Positions 8,720-16,819 of a stretch of DNA of 49,806 bases are shown here, piece by piece. Position 1 is the first letter of the stretch. The number at the start of each line of letters is the position of its first letter. The notes beneath the pieces were generated by a model, which saw only the letters and a program-made list of their open reading frames with translations, made no database searches and was not told the origin of the DNA. A program made the position numbers and the translations under genes. The stretch is taken from contig JADGHL010000025.1 of assembly GCA_019686135.1 (NCBI GenBank), positions 1 through 49,806 on the forward strand, written 5' to 3'. Source of the stretch: Myxococcaceae bacterium. Its GTDB lineage: Bacteria > Myxococcota > Myxococcia > Myxococcales > Myxococcaceae.

Positions 8720-9385
8720 TCAGCCCGGCTGCCCGGCGCGCGCTGCGCCGCCGACATCCCGCTCCCGTCCACGCCGCTGCGCCTCGCGTTCGATCGCCCG
8801 CAGCGTCTCCGGGATGGCCTTCTTGTTGGCCAGGTCCGCGACGAAGCCGGGCACCCAGCCGCCGGGATCCACGCGGAAGCGGTAGACGATGCGGCTCTTC
8901 CGCCCGTCCGCGGTCGGCGTGATGACCCACGAGCCTTCGTTGATCGTGATCCGCGTCACCCCGCTGCGTTCCGGGAGCGCGTCGGTGAGCGCGTGCCACG
9001 TCTGCCGGAAGGTGCCGGTGCCGTCCGCCCGGACGCTCTCCACCAGGGTCACCTCGGTGACGTAGTCGCGGGGAGCGGCCATCGGCGGATCGATGCGCGT
9101 GTAGACGCGGTCCACGTTCCCCGCGTGGTCGAGGATCCGCGCCTCGGTGACGTGCGGCATGAACTTCGGAAACCGCTCCGGATCCGTGAGCGTCGCCTGG
9201 AGGTCGAACGCGGGCGCATCGAGCGCGCCGGTGACCTCGTACTCATGAACGTCCGATCCGGGCACCTCCCGGGTCCGGATCGTGACCGGGCCTTCCAGCA
9301 CGGTCCGCCAGGTTTCTTCGGCTATGGCGTGCGTTGCCCACAGCCCCACCGCCAACGCCAGTCCCGCCCCGACCCGCTGCGCCAT
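8720..9385 (-). CDS. START/SRPBCC domain protein, exported
   Basis: A 221-residue protein if started at the ATG at 9385, which directly opens a signal peptide (MAQRVGAGLALAVGLWATHAIA); an ATG 51 bases upstream only adds a polar lead. After cleavage the mature domain shows the START-like alternation: EYEVTGALDAPAFDLQATL, then DPERFPKFMPHVTEARIL, RVYTRIDPPMAAPRDYV, and a C-terminal long helix (GFVADLANKKAIPETLRAI) that would close the ligand cavity. START domains bind lipids or other hydrophobic molecules. The region after the helix is Arg-rich and probably disordered. No enzyme is fused to it and neighbours do not indicate a ligand. Confidence 0.85.
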   Translation of the reverse strand: MAQRVGAGLALAVGLWATHAIAEETWRTVLEGPVTIRTREVPGSDVHEYEVTGALDAPAFDLQATLTDPERFPKFMPHVTEARILDHAGNVDRVYTRIDPPMAAPRDYVTEVTLVESVRADGTGTFRQTWHALTDALPERSGVTRITINEGSWVITPTADGRKSRIVYRFRVDPGGWVPGFVADLANKKAIPETLRAIEREAQRRGRERDVGGAARAGQPG

Positions 9386-9505
9386 GCAGCGACACGTTGC
9401 ATGCGCCGGACCACGCGGAACCGGGCAGGGCGACACGGAGACTCATCGCGGCAGGGGAGTCGAACCGCACTTTCTACAGGTCTGCGCCTCCAAGGTGAGG
9501 ATGCA

Positions 9506-9534
9506 GGCCCGCGGAAAAAATCCGACGACGGGCC
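9506..9534 (-). terminator. Candidate terminator hairpin downstream of the EF-hand gene
   Basis: GGCCCG at 9506-9511 pairs with CGGGCC at 9529-9534, and inside it CGGA (9512-9515) pairs with TCCG (9521-9524) around an A/T-only loop. On the minus strand it lies 28 bases past the stop of the gene at 9562. There is no classical U-tract after the stem, so this is a weak call; it could also be any stable RNA hairpin. Confidence 0.3.
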
Positions 9535-9561
9535 GACTACTCACCACTCACCAGTTACTCC

Positions 9562-10071
9562 TCACTGTTGCGCCCGCCACCATGCAAGGAATTCGTCCCA
9601 GCTGATTTTGCCGTCGCCATCGGCGTCGACGACGGAGAGGCCCGCTTGAAGCACTTCGTCGTCCATCTCCATCCCCAGCGCTTCGCACAGCCGCGCGAAT
9701 TCGGAGGCGTCGATGACGCCGCTCTTGTTGCGGTCGTAGTGCCCGAAGATCTCGCGGACCTCCTGGTACGGATCGTTCTCGGAGAACATCACCGTCTCGT
9801 AGATGCCGGAGACCTCCACCGCGTCCGCGGGCGGCGGCGGCGGGCCGGCATTCGCGGAGCGCGGCGCGCGCGGAGCGACCAGCTTCACTGCGGGCTTCTT
9901 CTTCGCCGCCGCGGCGCGTCTGCGTGAAGTGCGCGCGGCCGCCTTCCGGGCCGTCTTCTTCGGGGGCTTCTTCGGCGCCTTCAGGCGGGCGGCCTTCGCC
10001 GGCTTTCGGGTGGCCTTCCTGGCCGACCTCGCCGCCGGCCGTTTCGTGGTCCTTTTCTTCGCTGCCATCAT
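9562..10071 (-). CDS. EF-hand calcium-binding protein with histone H1-like N-terminal tail
   Basis: A 169-residue protein with two unlike halves. Residues 1-75 are almost only Lys, Arg, Ala and Pro (KKRTTKRPAARSARKATRKP and on), like the C-terminal tail of histone H1 and the lysine-rich tails of bacterial DNA-binding proteins. Residues about 100-169 contain two EF-hands: a first loop DRNKSGVIDASE and a second, fully canonical loop DADGDGKISWDE, separated by a helix. Calcium-binding EF-hands are established; DNA or polyphosphate binding by the tail is inference from composition. No signal peptide is seen, so it should be cytoplasmic. Two ATG codons in tandem give 10071 or 10068 as the start. 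The gene stands alone, divergent from the amidase. Confidence 0.85.
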   Translation of the reverse strand: MMAAKKRTTKRPAARSARKATRKPAKAARLKAPKKPPKKTARKAAARTSRRRAAAAKKKPAVKLVAPRAPRSANAGPPPPPADAVEVSGIYETVMFSENDPYQEVREIFGHYDRNKSGVIDASEFARLCEALGMEMDDEVLQAGLSVVDADGDGKISWDEFLAWWRAQQ

Positions 10072-10123
10072 CCTCTCCGGAATGGGCGCGCAGCATAGCC
10101 CCTGCGCATGAGAGGATGCGCGT

Positions 10124-11788
10124 ATGGCCTACAAGCGTGATCCGGTGACCGCCCCGAGGCTGCGCGGAATGCCGCTTCGGCTGTTCGTCGAGACCCTGGA
10201 GGGGCCGCTCGGACGGAGCGTGCTCCGGAAGATCCTCAACGACAGCGGCTTCGGCCGCTTCCAGAAGACGAGCGCGGACGGCGCGCCGCCCGTGCAACTC
10301 AAGTTGCCCCATCCGCCCAACGCTCCGGCCTCCGAGCCGGATCGGCTGAAGCTGGCGGAGCAGGTGGCGGGCGAAGGGCCGTGGCCCACGCAGGAGACCG
10401 TGGCCGCGTTCGCCCGGGCCTACCGGAAGGGCGAGCTGACGCCGGTGGACGTCGCGCGGCGAGTGCAGGAGGGGATGGCGAAGCTCAAGGACCTGAACCT
10501 CTTCGTCGCGTCGGACCCGGAGGACGTGCGCCGCCAGGCCGAGGCCTCCGCCCGCCGCTTCGCCGAGGGCCGGCCGCTGAGCGTGTTCGACGGCGTGCCG
10601 GTGGCGGTGAAGGACGAGCTGGATCAGGTCCCTTATCCGACGACGGTGGGGACCTCGTTCGTGGGCAAGGCGCCGGCGACGCAGGATGCCACGCTGGTCG
10701 CTCGGCTGCGCGCGGCGGGCGCGGTGCTCATCGGCAAGGCGAACATGCACGAGATCGGCATCAACCCGATCGGCATCAACCCGCACTACGGCGCGACGCG
10801 GAACCCGTGGAACCCCTCGCGCATCACCGGCGGCTCCTCCAGCGGGAGCGCGGCGGCGGTGGCGAGCGGGCTGTGCCCGGTGTCGATCGGCGCGGACGGC
10901 GGCGGGTCGATCCGCATCCCCGCCGCGCTCTGCGGCGTGGTCGGGCTGAAGGCGACGTGGGGCCGGATCAGCGAGCACGGCGTGTATCCGCTCTGCTGGC
11001 ACGTGGGCCACGTCGGGCCGATCGGCCGCACGGTGCGCGACGTCGCCGCGGCGTACGCGGTGATCGCCGGCGCCGATCCGCTCGACCCCGGCTCGCAGGC
11101 GCAGCCCTTCGTGGAGTTGGACGCGATGGCACGCGCGGACCTCTCGGGGATCCGCCTGGGGATCCACCGGCCCTACTTCGAGGACGCGGATCCCGACGTG
11201 GTGCGGGCCTGCGACGAGGCGGTCCGCGCGCTGGTGGCGAAGGGCGCGACGGTGGTGGACGTGCCGGCTCCGGACCTCAACACGATCCTCTGGCAGCACG
11301 CAGTCATCATCCTCACCGAGATGGTGACCTGCATGATGCCGGCGATCGACGAGGACATCCGCCGCTTCGGGCTGGACGTCCGCACCAACCTCGCCATCGG
11401 CCGCTATTTCTCCTCGTCCGACTACGTGCACGCGCTCCAGCACCGCCACAAGCTCACCCGCGAGCTCCTCGCGACGATGCAGAACGTCGACGCCATCGTC
11501 ACCCCCACGACCGCCACCACCGCGCCGGAGATGCCGGAACAGGCGTTGCCGGAGGGCGAGTCGAACCTGGTGATGACGGACGGGCTGATGCGCTTCATCC
11601 GGCCGGCGAACATCACCGGGTTCCCTGGCATCGCCGTGCCGGCGGGGTACGACCGCCAGGGGCTGCCGGTGAGCCTCCACTTCATGGGCCGGCCCTGGGA
11701 GGAGGGGCTGCTCCTCCGGCTGGCCGCAGCGGTGGAGGAGGCGGTACCGCCGCGCACGCCGGCGCGTCAGGTGCGGCTGCTCGGGTAG
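10124..11788 (+). CDS. Amidase-signature enzyme (FAAH-like spacing)
   Basis: A 554-residue amidase of the signature family, which hydrolyses carboxamides with a Ser-cisSer-Lys triad. All three residues are present: Lys163 in VAVKDELD, Ser238 in GGSSSGSAAA and nucleophile Ser262 in GADGGGSIRIPA. The spacings (75 and 24 residues) equal those of mammalian fatty-acid amide hydrolase (142-217-241). About 120 residues precede the core, longer than in GatA-type amidases, again as in FAAH-like enzymes that use an N-terminal region for membrane or partner contact; however no clear transmembrane helix is seen. No gatB or gatC lies nearby, so a tRNA-amidotransferase role is unlikely, and GlnRS in this window makes it unnecessary for glutamine. 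Substrate unknown. Confidence 0.93.
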   Translation: MAYKRDPVTAPRLRGMPLRLFVETLEGPLGRSVLRKILNDSGFGRFQKTSADGAPPVQLKLPHPPNAPASEPDRLKLAEQVAGEGPWPTQETVAAFARAYRKGELTPVDVARRVQEGMAKLKDLNLFVASDPEDVRRQAEASARRFAEGRPLSVFDGVPVAVKDELDQVPYPTTVGTSFVGKAPATQDATLVARLRAAGAVLIGKANMHEIGINPIGINPHYGATRNPWNPSRITGGSSSGSAAAVASGLCPVSIGADGGGSIRIPAALCGVVGLKATWGRISEHGVYPLCWHVGHVGPIGRTVRDVAAAYAVIAGADPLDPGSQAQPFVELDAMARADLSGIRLGIHRPYFEDADPDVVRACDEAVRALVAKGATVVDVPAPDLNTILWQHAVIILTEMVTCMMPAIDEDIRRFGLDVRTNLAIGRYFSSSDYVHALQHRHKLTRELLATMQNVDAIVTPTTATTAPEMPEQALPEGESNLVMTDGLMRFIRPANITGFPGIAVPAGYDRQGLPVSLHFMGRPWEEGLLLRLAAAVEEAVPPRTPARQVRLLG

Positions 11789-11794
11789 CGCGCG

Positions 11795-12541
11795 CTACGA
11801 CCGTTTGACCGCGAGCGGCGCGAACGCCTGGCTCACCGGCATCAGCGAGATCGTGTTGATGTTCACGTGGGCCGGGCGGCTCACCACCCAGGCCACCGTC
11901 TCGGCGATGTCCTCGGGGGTGAGCGGCGAGGTGGCCGCGTACACCGCGTCGGCGCGCGCCTGATCGCCCCGGAAGCGCACCGTGGAGAACTCGGTCCCGC
12001 CGGACAGGCCGGGTTCGATGTCGGTGACGCGGATGGCCGTCCCGAGGAGATCCGCCCGCAGGTTGAGGCTGAGCTGGCGCACGAACGCCTTGGTGGCTCC
12101 GTAGACGTTGCCGCCCGGGTAGGGGAACTCGCCGGCGATCGACCCGAGGTTCACGATGTGCCCGCGGTTGCGCCGCACCATCCCTTCGAGCGCCACCCGC
12201 GTGCAGTACAGAAGCCCCTTCACGTTGGTGTCCACCATCACGTCCCAGTCGTCGAGGCTGGCCTCGTGCGCGGGCTCGAGGCCGAGCGCGAGCCCCGCGT
12301 TGTTCACGAGCACGTCCACCTCGGCGAACTCCCGAGGGAGCTCCGCGAACACCCGCTTCACCTGTGCGCGATCGCGCACATCCAGAGGCACGGCCCAGAG
12401 CCGCTCGCCGAGCTCCTCGCGCAGGGCCGTCAGGCGCTCCTTCCTCCGCCCGGTGGCGATCACCCGGTGCCCGTCGTGGATGAACCTGCGCGTGATGGCG
12501 GCGCCGAACCCTGCGGTGGCGCCCGTGACGAAGACGATCAT
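11795..12541 (-). CDS. ydfG: YdfG-type NADP-dependent 3-hydroxy acid / malonic semialdehyde dehydrogenase
   Basis: A 248-residue classical short-chain dehydrogenase. The nucleotide site is VTGATAGFGAAI, the NNAG motif is DVLVNNAGLALGLEPAH, and the catalytic Ser-Tyr-Lys sits in NLGSIAGEFPYPGGNVYGATKAF. Stretches such as GGNVYGATKAFVRQ, VTDIEPGLSGGTEFS and PAHVNINTISLMPVSQ match the E. coli YdfG protein as I remember it almost residue for residue. YdfG oxidises L-serine and related 3-hydroxy acids and reduces malonic semialdehyde with NADP(H). The Arg pair after the second strand (TGRRKERL) agrees with NADP preference. It converges on the amidase with 6 bases between the stops. Confidence 0.9.
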   Translation of the reverse strand: MIVFVTGATAGFGAAITRRFIHDGHRVIATGRRKERLTALREELGERLWAVPLDVRDRAQVKRVFAELPREFAEVDVLVNNAGLALGLEPAHEASLDDWDVMVDTNVKGLLYCTRVALEGMVRRNRGHIVNLGSIAGEFPYPGGNVYGATKAFVRQLSLNLRADLLGTAIRVTDIEPGLSGGTEFSTVRFRGDQARADAVYAATSPLTPEDIAETVAWVVSRPAHVNINTISLMPVSQAFAPLAVKRS

Positions 12542-12559
12542 GCGCTGCCTTCTACCAGC

Positions 12560-12955
12560 CTACCGACGCGGCGTGGCCTGCGGCACGTTCCGCCAGCTCT
12601 GGGACTGGAAGTCGTTGAAGCTGTTGCGCCAGTCCTGCGGATCGAAGTTCTGTTGCGGCGCGTTCTGCCAGCTCTGGGACTGGAAATCGTTGAAGCTGTT
12701 GCGCCAGTCCTGCGGATCGAAGTTCTGTTGCGGGGCGTTCTGCCAGCTCTGGGACTGGAAATCGTTGAAGCTGTTGCGCCAGTCCTGCGGATCGAAGTTC
12801 TGTTGCGGCGCGTTTTGCCAGCTCTGGGACTGGAAGTCGTTGAAGCTGTCACGCCAGTCCTGTGGATCGGCGGGCGCCTGCGCGTACGCCCGCGCTCCGG
12901 CGCCCAGACCGGCGATTGTTCCCGCAACGACCCATGCGCGCATCCAGCGGCCCAT
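12560..12955 (-). CDS. Secreted protein made of four near-identical 25-residue repeats
   Basis: A 131-residue protein. Residues 1-26 form a signal peptide (WVVAGTIAGLGAGARAYAQA) and the whole mature chain is four copies of a 25-residue unit of the form DPQDWRNSFNDFQSQSWQ followed by NAPQQNF. The last copy is truncated and ends in ATPRR. The repeats are rich in Gln, Asn, Asp, Trp and Phe, lack Cys and Gly, and would be hydrophilic with periodic aromatics, a composition seen in adhesive or aggregating low-complexity proteins. I know no family. The reading frame on this strand is supported by the signal peptide; the opposite frames have none. A second ATG at 12943 could also start it. It lies just upstream of ydfG on the same strand. 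Confidence 0.75.
   Translation of the reverse strand: MGRWMRAWVVAGTIAGLGAGARAYAQAPADPQDWRDSFNDFQSQSWQNAPQQNFDPQDWRNSFNDFQSQSWQNAPQQNFDPQDWRNSFNDFQSQSWQNAPQQNFDPQDWRNSFNDFQSQSWRNVPQATPRR
12563..12868 (-). repeat. Four tandem 75-bp repeats inside a coding sequence
   Basis: Units start at about 12868, 12793, 12718 and 12643 on the minus strand with an exact 75-base period; the two inner copies differ at only a few third-codon positions. The period is a multiple of three, so copy-number change preserves the frame. The near identity at synonymous sites points to recent duplication or ongoing unequal exchange. Confidence 0.95.
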
Positions 12956-12990
12956 GTCTCGAATATGGAGCGCGCCCGCTCCGGCCGCCG

Positions 12991-14697
12991 CTACGCCGCG
13001 CCCTTCGCCTGCTCCTTCGCCCAGGTGTCCTTCAGGGTCACGGTGCGGTTGAAGACCAGAAGGTCCGGCGTGCTGTCCTTGTCCACGCAGAAGTAGCCCA
13101 GCCGCTCGAACTGCATCCGGTCACCCGGCTTCGCCGAGGCCACCGAGGGCTCGAGTTTCGCCCGGACGACCTCCAGCGAGCTCGGGTTGAGGTTGTGGAG
13201 GTACGTCCAGTCGGGCGGCGCGTCCTTCGGCGGCTTCTCCGGTTCGGGGTGCGAGAAGAGCCGGTCGAAGAGCCGCACCTCGGCGTCGATCGCGTGCGCG
13301 GCGGAGACCCAGTGGAGCGTCCCCTTCACCTTGCGCCCGTCCGGCGCATCGCCGCCCCGGGTGGCGGGATCGTACGTGCCCTTCACTTCGATGACCTTGC
13401 CCGAGGCGTCCTTCACCACGCCGGTGCACTTGACGAAGTACGCGTAGCGGAGGCGGACCTCGGCGCCGGGGGAGAGCCGGAAGAACTTCTTCGGAGGGTT
13501 CTCCATGAAGTCCTCCTGCTCGATGTAGAGCGTGCCGGAGAAGGGGACCTGGCGCGTGCCGGCGGACGGGTCCTCCGGGTTGTTCACGCACTCCAGCATC
13601 TCGACGTGGCCCTCGGGCCAGTTCTCGATCGTCAGCTTGAGGGGCCGGAGCACGCCCATCACGCGCGGCGCTACGCGGTTGAGGTGGTTGCGCACCGCGT
13701 TCTCCAGCCGGCCGACGTCGATGACGCTCTCCACCTTGGTGACGCCGACCTCCTCCACCAGCGCCCACAGTGCCTCCGGCGTGTACCCGCGGCGCCGCAT
13801 CCCCGCGATCGTGGGCATCCGGGGATCGTCCCAGCCGGAGACGTACCTGCCGAACACCAGCTCGCGGAGCTTGCGCTTGGAGAGCACGGTGTAGCTGAGC
13901 ACCAGCTTGGCGAACTCGATCTGCTGCGGGTGATGGATGCCGAGCTGATCCAGGAACCAGTCATAGAGCGGGCGGTGGTTTTCGAACTCGAGCGTGCAGA
14001 GCGAGTGGGTGATGCCCTCGATCGAATCCTCGTTCCCGTGCGCCCAGTCGTACATCGGGTACACGTTCCACTTCCTGCCCTGACGGTGATGGGGCACGCG
14101 GAGGATCCGGTACATCACCGGGTCGCGCAGGTTCAGGTTCGGCGACGCCATGTCGATCTTCGCGCGCAAGACGCGCGATCCGTCCGGGAACTCGCCGGCC
14201 TGCATGCGTTCGAACAGGTCGCGGTTCTCGGCCGGAGAGCGATCGCGATACGGCGAGGGGCGTCCGGGCTCGGTCAGCGTGCCGCGGTACTCGCGGATTT
14301 GATCGGCGGTGAGGTCATCGACGTAGGCCTTGCCCTTGTCGATCAGCACCAGCGCCCACTCGTACATCTGCTGGAAGTAGTCGGACGCGTAGAAGAGCCG
14401 GTCCTCGAAGTCCGCGCCCAGCCAGCGCACGTCTTCGATGATCGCGTCGACGTACTCCTGTTCCTCTTTCGCCGGGTTGGTGTCGTCGAAGCGGAGGTTG
14501 AACTTGCCCCCGAACTCCTTCGCCATCCCGTAGTTGAGGATGATGCTCTTGGCGTGGCCGACGTGGAGGTAGCCGTTCGGTTCAGGCGGGAACCGGGTGT
14601 GCACGCGGCCGCCCCATCGGCCGGTCTTCATGTCCTCGGCGATGATCTGCCGGATGAAGTGCATCGGTTTGGCGGGCGGGGTCGCGGAGTCGCTCAT
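12991..14697 (-). CDS. glnS: Glutaminyl-tRNA synthetase
   Basis: A class I aminoacyl-tRNA synthetase of about 568 residues that charges tRNA-Gln with glutamine. The HIGH-type motif is in [17 protein letters not shown], the ATP-site loop FDDTNP follows, and the KMSKS-type loop is VLSKRKL. The GlnRS-specific elements [18 protein letters not shown] and [18 protein letters not shown] are clear, separating it from GluRS. The C-terminal part is the two-barrel anticodon-binding domain (from about residue 340, [16 protein letters not shown] onwards). Length matches the E. coli enzyme (about 554). An ATG 12 bases upstream (14709) is an alternative start. It is preceded by no tRNA and is not visibly in an operon; the tandem-repeat gene follows 35 bases downstream. 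Confidence 0.97.
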   Translation of the reverse strand: MSDSATPPAKPMHFIRQIIAEDMKTGRWGGRVHTRFPPEPNGYLHVGHAKSIILNYGMAKEFGGKFNLRFDDTNPAKEEQEYVDAIIEDVRWLGADFEDRLFYASDYFQQMYEWALVLIDKGKAYVDDLTADQIREYRGTLTEPGRPSPYRDRSPAENRDLFERMQAGEFPDGSRVLRAKIDMASPNLNLRDPVMYRILRVPHHRQGRKWNVYPMYDWAHGNEDSIEGITHSLCTLEFENHRPLYDWFLDQLGIHHPQQIEFAKLVLSYTVLSKRKLRELVFGRYVSGWDDPRMPTIAGMRRRGYTPEALWALVEEVGVTKVESVIDVGRLENAVRNHLNRVAPRVMGVLRPLKLTIENWPEGHVEMLECVNNPEDPSAGTRQVPFSGTLYIEQEDFMENPPKKFFRLSPGAEVRLRYAYFVKCTGVVKDASGKVIEVKGTYDPATRGGDAPDGRKVKGTLHWVSAAHAIDAEVRLFDRLFSHPEPEKPPKDAPPDWTYLHNLNPSSLEVVRAKLEPSVASAKPGDRMQFERLGYFCVDKDSTPDLLVFNRTVTLKDTWAKEQAKGAA

Positions 14698-14749
14698 GGC
14701 GTGCGGCATCTACCATGAACCACCGGGCGGGCCAGCGTCGTCCCGCCTT

Positions 14750-15844
14750 CTACAGGGCGCTCAGGTCGCAGCCGGACTCGAACCCGGTGGCGTCGAAGTC
14801 GGTGGAGAGGCTGCCCCGAAGCTCGCCCGCCGGGTCGAGCGGCCAGGCGGCCTCCACCCGAAGCGTGTGGTGTCCGCCGCGCCTGGGCGAGCAGTACTCG
14901 AGCACGTAGTACCGCCGCGCCTGCGCCGTCAGGCGCGCGGCCACCTGTGAGAACGCCTCGGAGAGTCCGTCCGCGCTGGTGGCGCTGAAGAAGCCGTCCC
15001 GCCCCAGCACGGAGAGCACCGTGCGATCGATCTCCCCGCCCAGGCCGACGGAGAAGACGCTGGAGGCGGTGTGTGCCACCGCGGCCTCCGCGTCCTCTCG
15101 GGACACGCGCGCGGCCTGATCCGTCCCGTCGGTGAACAGCACCAGCGCGCCCTGCTTGAGCGCGATGTCCGGTTCCGCCTGCAGCGCGGCGTCCAGGGTC
15201 GCCACGCCTTCGGTGACCGCGCCGTAGAGGTTGGTGGAGTCGTCCACGCAGCGCCAGCCGGCGCAGGTCCTGCGGTCGGCGAACCCGACGCACTGGGCGT
15301 TGGTGTCGCACTCGTGGACCTCCAAAGAATCCAGCCCGGCGGTGAGCGCGGCGCGATCGCCGGTGAAGCCCACCACCGGCGTCAGCTGCTTCTGGCCGTC
15401 GAAGGCGAAGATCGCCACCCGCTGCATCTCCGGATCCTCGGCGAAGACCCGGTCGAGGAAGACGTCCGCCGCCTTCCGCAGCTTCGGGTAGTCGCCGCTG
15501 CGAAGGACGCTGCCGGAAAGGTCCAGCAGAAGGAGCGAGTACAGCCGCATGTTCCTTCCGCGCGGGACGATCCGTTGCTGGCTCTCGAACGCCGAGACCG
15601 CCACGTCGTCCTCGTAGACCTTGAAGCGATCGGCCGTCAGCCCCGGCACCGGATCGCCGCTGCAGGTGTCCACGCTGAAGAACAGGGACACCCGCGCCGG
15701 CGGAGCCGTCGTGAACCCGTCGGGCTGCAGCGTCAGTTCGAGGCAATCGTCCGCATTCGCTCCATCGCCCCCTGGACCGCCCCGCGCACCGCAGGCGACG
15801 AGGACCAACATTTGCAACCCGGCGAGCACTCGGACGATCCGCAT
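14750..15844 (-). CDS. VWA-domain lipoprotein
   Basis: A 364-residue protein with a lipoprotein signal peptide (RVLAGLQMLVLVACGARGG, Cys18) and a glycine-rich linker. A beta-sandwich-like segment (about 35-95, RVSLFFSVDTCSGDPVPGL, DRFKVYEDDVAV) precedes a von Willebrand A domain with the metal-site motif DLSGS (about 107-111) and a later VLFTDGTDQAARVS. A cysteine-bearing insertion (HECDTNAQCVGFADRR, CAGWRC) inside the VWA domain suggests disulphides. VWA domains with an intact metal site bind protein ligands. The protein probably sits at the inner face of the outer membrane or the surface. The stop of this gene and glnS share the strand but a common transcript is not evident. Confidence 0.85.
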   Translation of the reverse strand: MRIVRVLAGLQMLVLVACGARGGPGGDGANADDCLELTLQPDGFTTAPPARVSLFFSVDTCSGDPVPGLTADRFKVYEDDVAVSAFESQQRIVPRGRNMRLYSLLLLDLSGSVLRSGDYPKLRKAADVFLDRVFAEDPEMQRVAIFAFDGQKQLTPVVGFTGDRAALTAGLDSLEVHECDTNAQCVGFADRRTCAGWRCVDDSTNLYGAVTEGVATLDAALQAEPDIALKQGALVLFTDGTDQAARVSREDAEAAVAHTASSVFSVGLGGEIDRTVLSVLGRDGFFSATSADGLSEAFSQVAARLTAQARRYYVLEYCSPRRGGHHTLRVEAAWPLDPAGELRGSLSTDFDATGFESGCDLSAL

Positions 15845-15930
15845 GTAGGAGAGGGTAGGCCTGCTCCGGAGTCGATCAACTTTCCGGCCACCTTCGACTC
15901 GGTCTTACTCGGAGTGAATAATCCGCCCCG

Positions 15931-16785
15931 ATGTCGATTGACTGCGTGGTTCTCGACTTCGACGGGACATTTACCGACGTGGAGCGGGAGGCGGCGCCGT
16001 TCCAGCGCGTCTACCGGCAGTTCCTCGGCGAATTGCTCGGCCGGGACATCGCGGCAATGTGGGAGGAAGAGGAGGCGGTGATCACCGGGAAGCCCAGCGA
16101 GTTCGGCTGGCAGTTCGGCGGCAAGACCGTGGCGCCGGCCACGGCGGATCCGTACCTGCTCTCCACCGCGGTGACCCAGCGGATCTTCGACCGGCTGGGC
16201 CTTCTGCCGACGCTGGCCTGGCGCACGGAGATCTCCCAGGCGCTCTACCGCGAGGCGTACCGGCACTCCGGCTCGGCGTTTCGTCCCGAGGCACGCGAGG
16301 TGCTCGAGGCGCTGGTGGAGGCGCCGGCGCGCGTCTATGTGGTGACCAACTCCCACCCCGAGGTGGTGTCCCGGAAGCTGGATCTGCTCGCGCCGCGCGG
16401 CCGGGAGAAGGTCCTGGTCATCGGCGACGCGAAGAAGTTCGTCATCGATGACGCGGCGCCGATGGACGAACGCTTCGCCGCGGTTCCGGTCACGCGCAGT
16501 GTCCCGGGGCTGGAGACGCGGCCGGTTCACCTCCGGCGCGGTCGCTACTACGAGGCGCTGCGCGGCATCTGGACCGAGCTCGGTTCGGGCCCCGAGCGCA
16601 CCCTGGTGTGTGGCGACATCTGGGAGCTGGACCTTGCGCTCCCCCAGGAGCTGGGCACCTTCGTCCACCTGCTCGAGCGTCCCACCACGCTCGACTACGA
16701 GCGCCAGGCGATCGCCGCCGCCGGTCCCCGCGGAGCCATCAGCACCACCCTGCGGGAGGTCGTCGCGCGGGTGCGCGAAGGATGA
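15931..16785 (+). CDS. HAD-superfamily hydrolase
   Basis: A 284-residue protein with the HAD nucleophile motif VVLDFDGTFTD (Asp9, Asp11), a threonine/serine in VYVVTNSHPEV as motif II, a lysine in the region around RKLDLLAPRGREKV as motif III, and LVCGDIWELDLALPQ as a variant motif IV. Most of the residues between motifs I and II form a helical cap. HAD enzymes of this layout are phosphatases or related phosphotransferases; the motif IV has GDxxELD rather than GDxxxDI, and the cap does not identify the substrate. It precedes the endonuclease III gene by 34 bases on the same strand. Confidence 0.85.
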   Translation: MSIDCVVLDFDGTFTDVEREAAPFQRVYRQFLGELLGRDIAAMWEEEEAVITGKPSEFGWQFGGKTVAPATADPYLLSTAVTQRIFDRLGLLPTLAWRTEISQALYREAYRHSGSAFRPEAREVLEALVEAPARVYVVTNSHPEVVSRKLDLLAPRGREKVLVIGDAKKFVIDDAAPMDERFAAVPVTRSVPGLETRPVHLRRGRYYEALRGIWTELGSGPERTLVCGDIWELDLALPQELGTFVHLLERPTTLDYERQAIAAAGPRGAISTTLREVVARVREG

Positions 16786-16819
16786 GCGGGCGCGGGGGCG
16801 AGGTGATAGACGCGCCCGC

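Noticed and set aside
9440..9500. A tRNA-like T-arm (GGTTCGACTCC on the minus strand) with loosely pairing flanks
   Set aside because: The T-stem has mismatches, the acceptor pairing is only about five bases, no CCA end and no proper D-arm is seen, and one such motif is expected by chance in 50 kb.
10124..11788. Assignment of the amidase as GatA
   Set aside because: No gatB or gatC is near, the N-terminal extension is too long, and GlnRS is encoded in the same window.
12563..12868. CRISPR-like periodic repeat
   Set aside because: The repeats abut without spacers, keep a 75-base coding period and encode a secreted protein.
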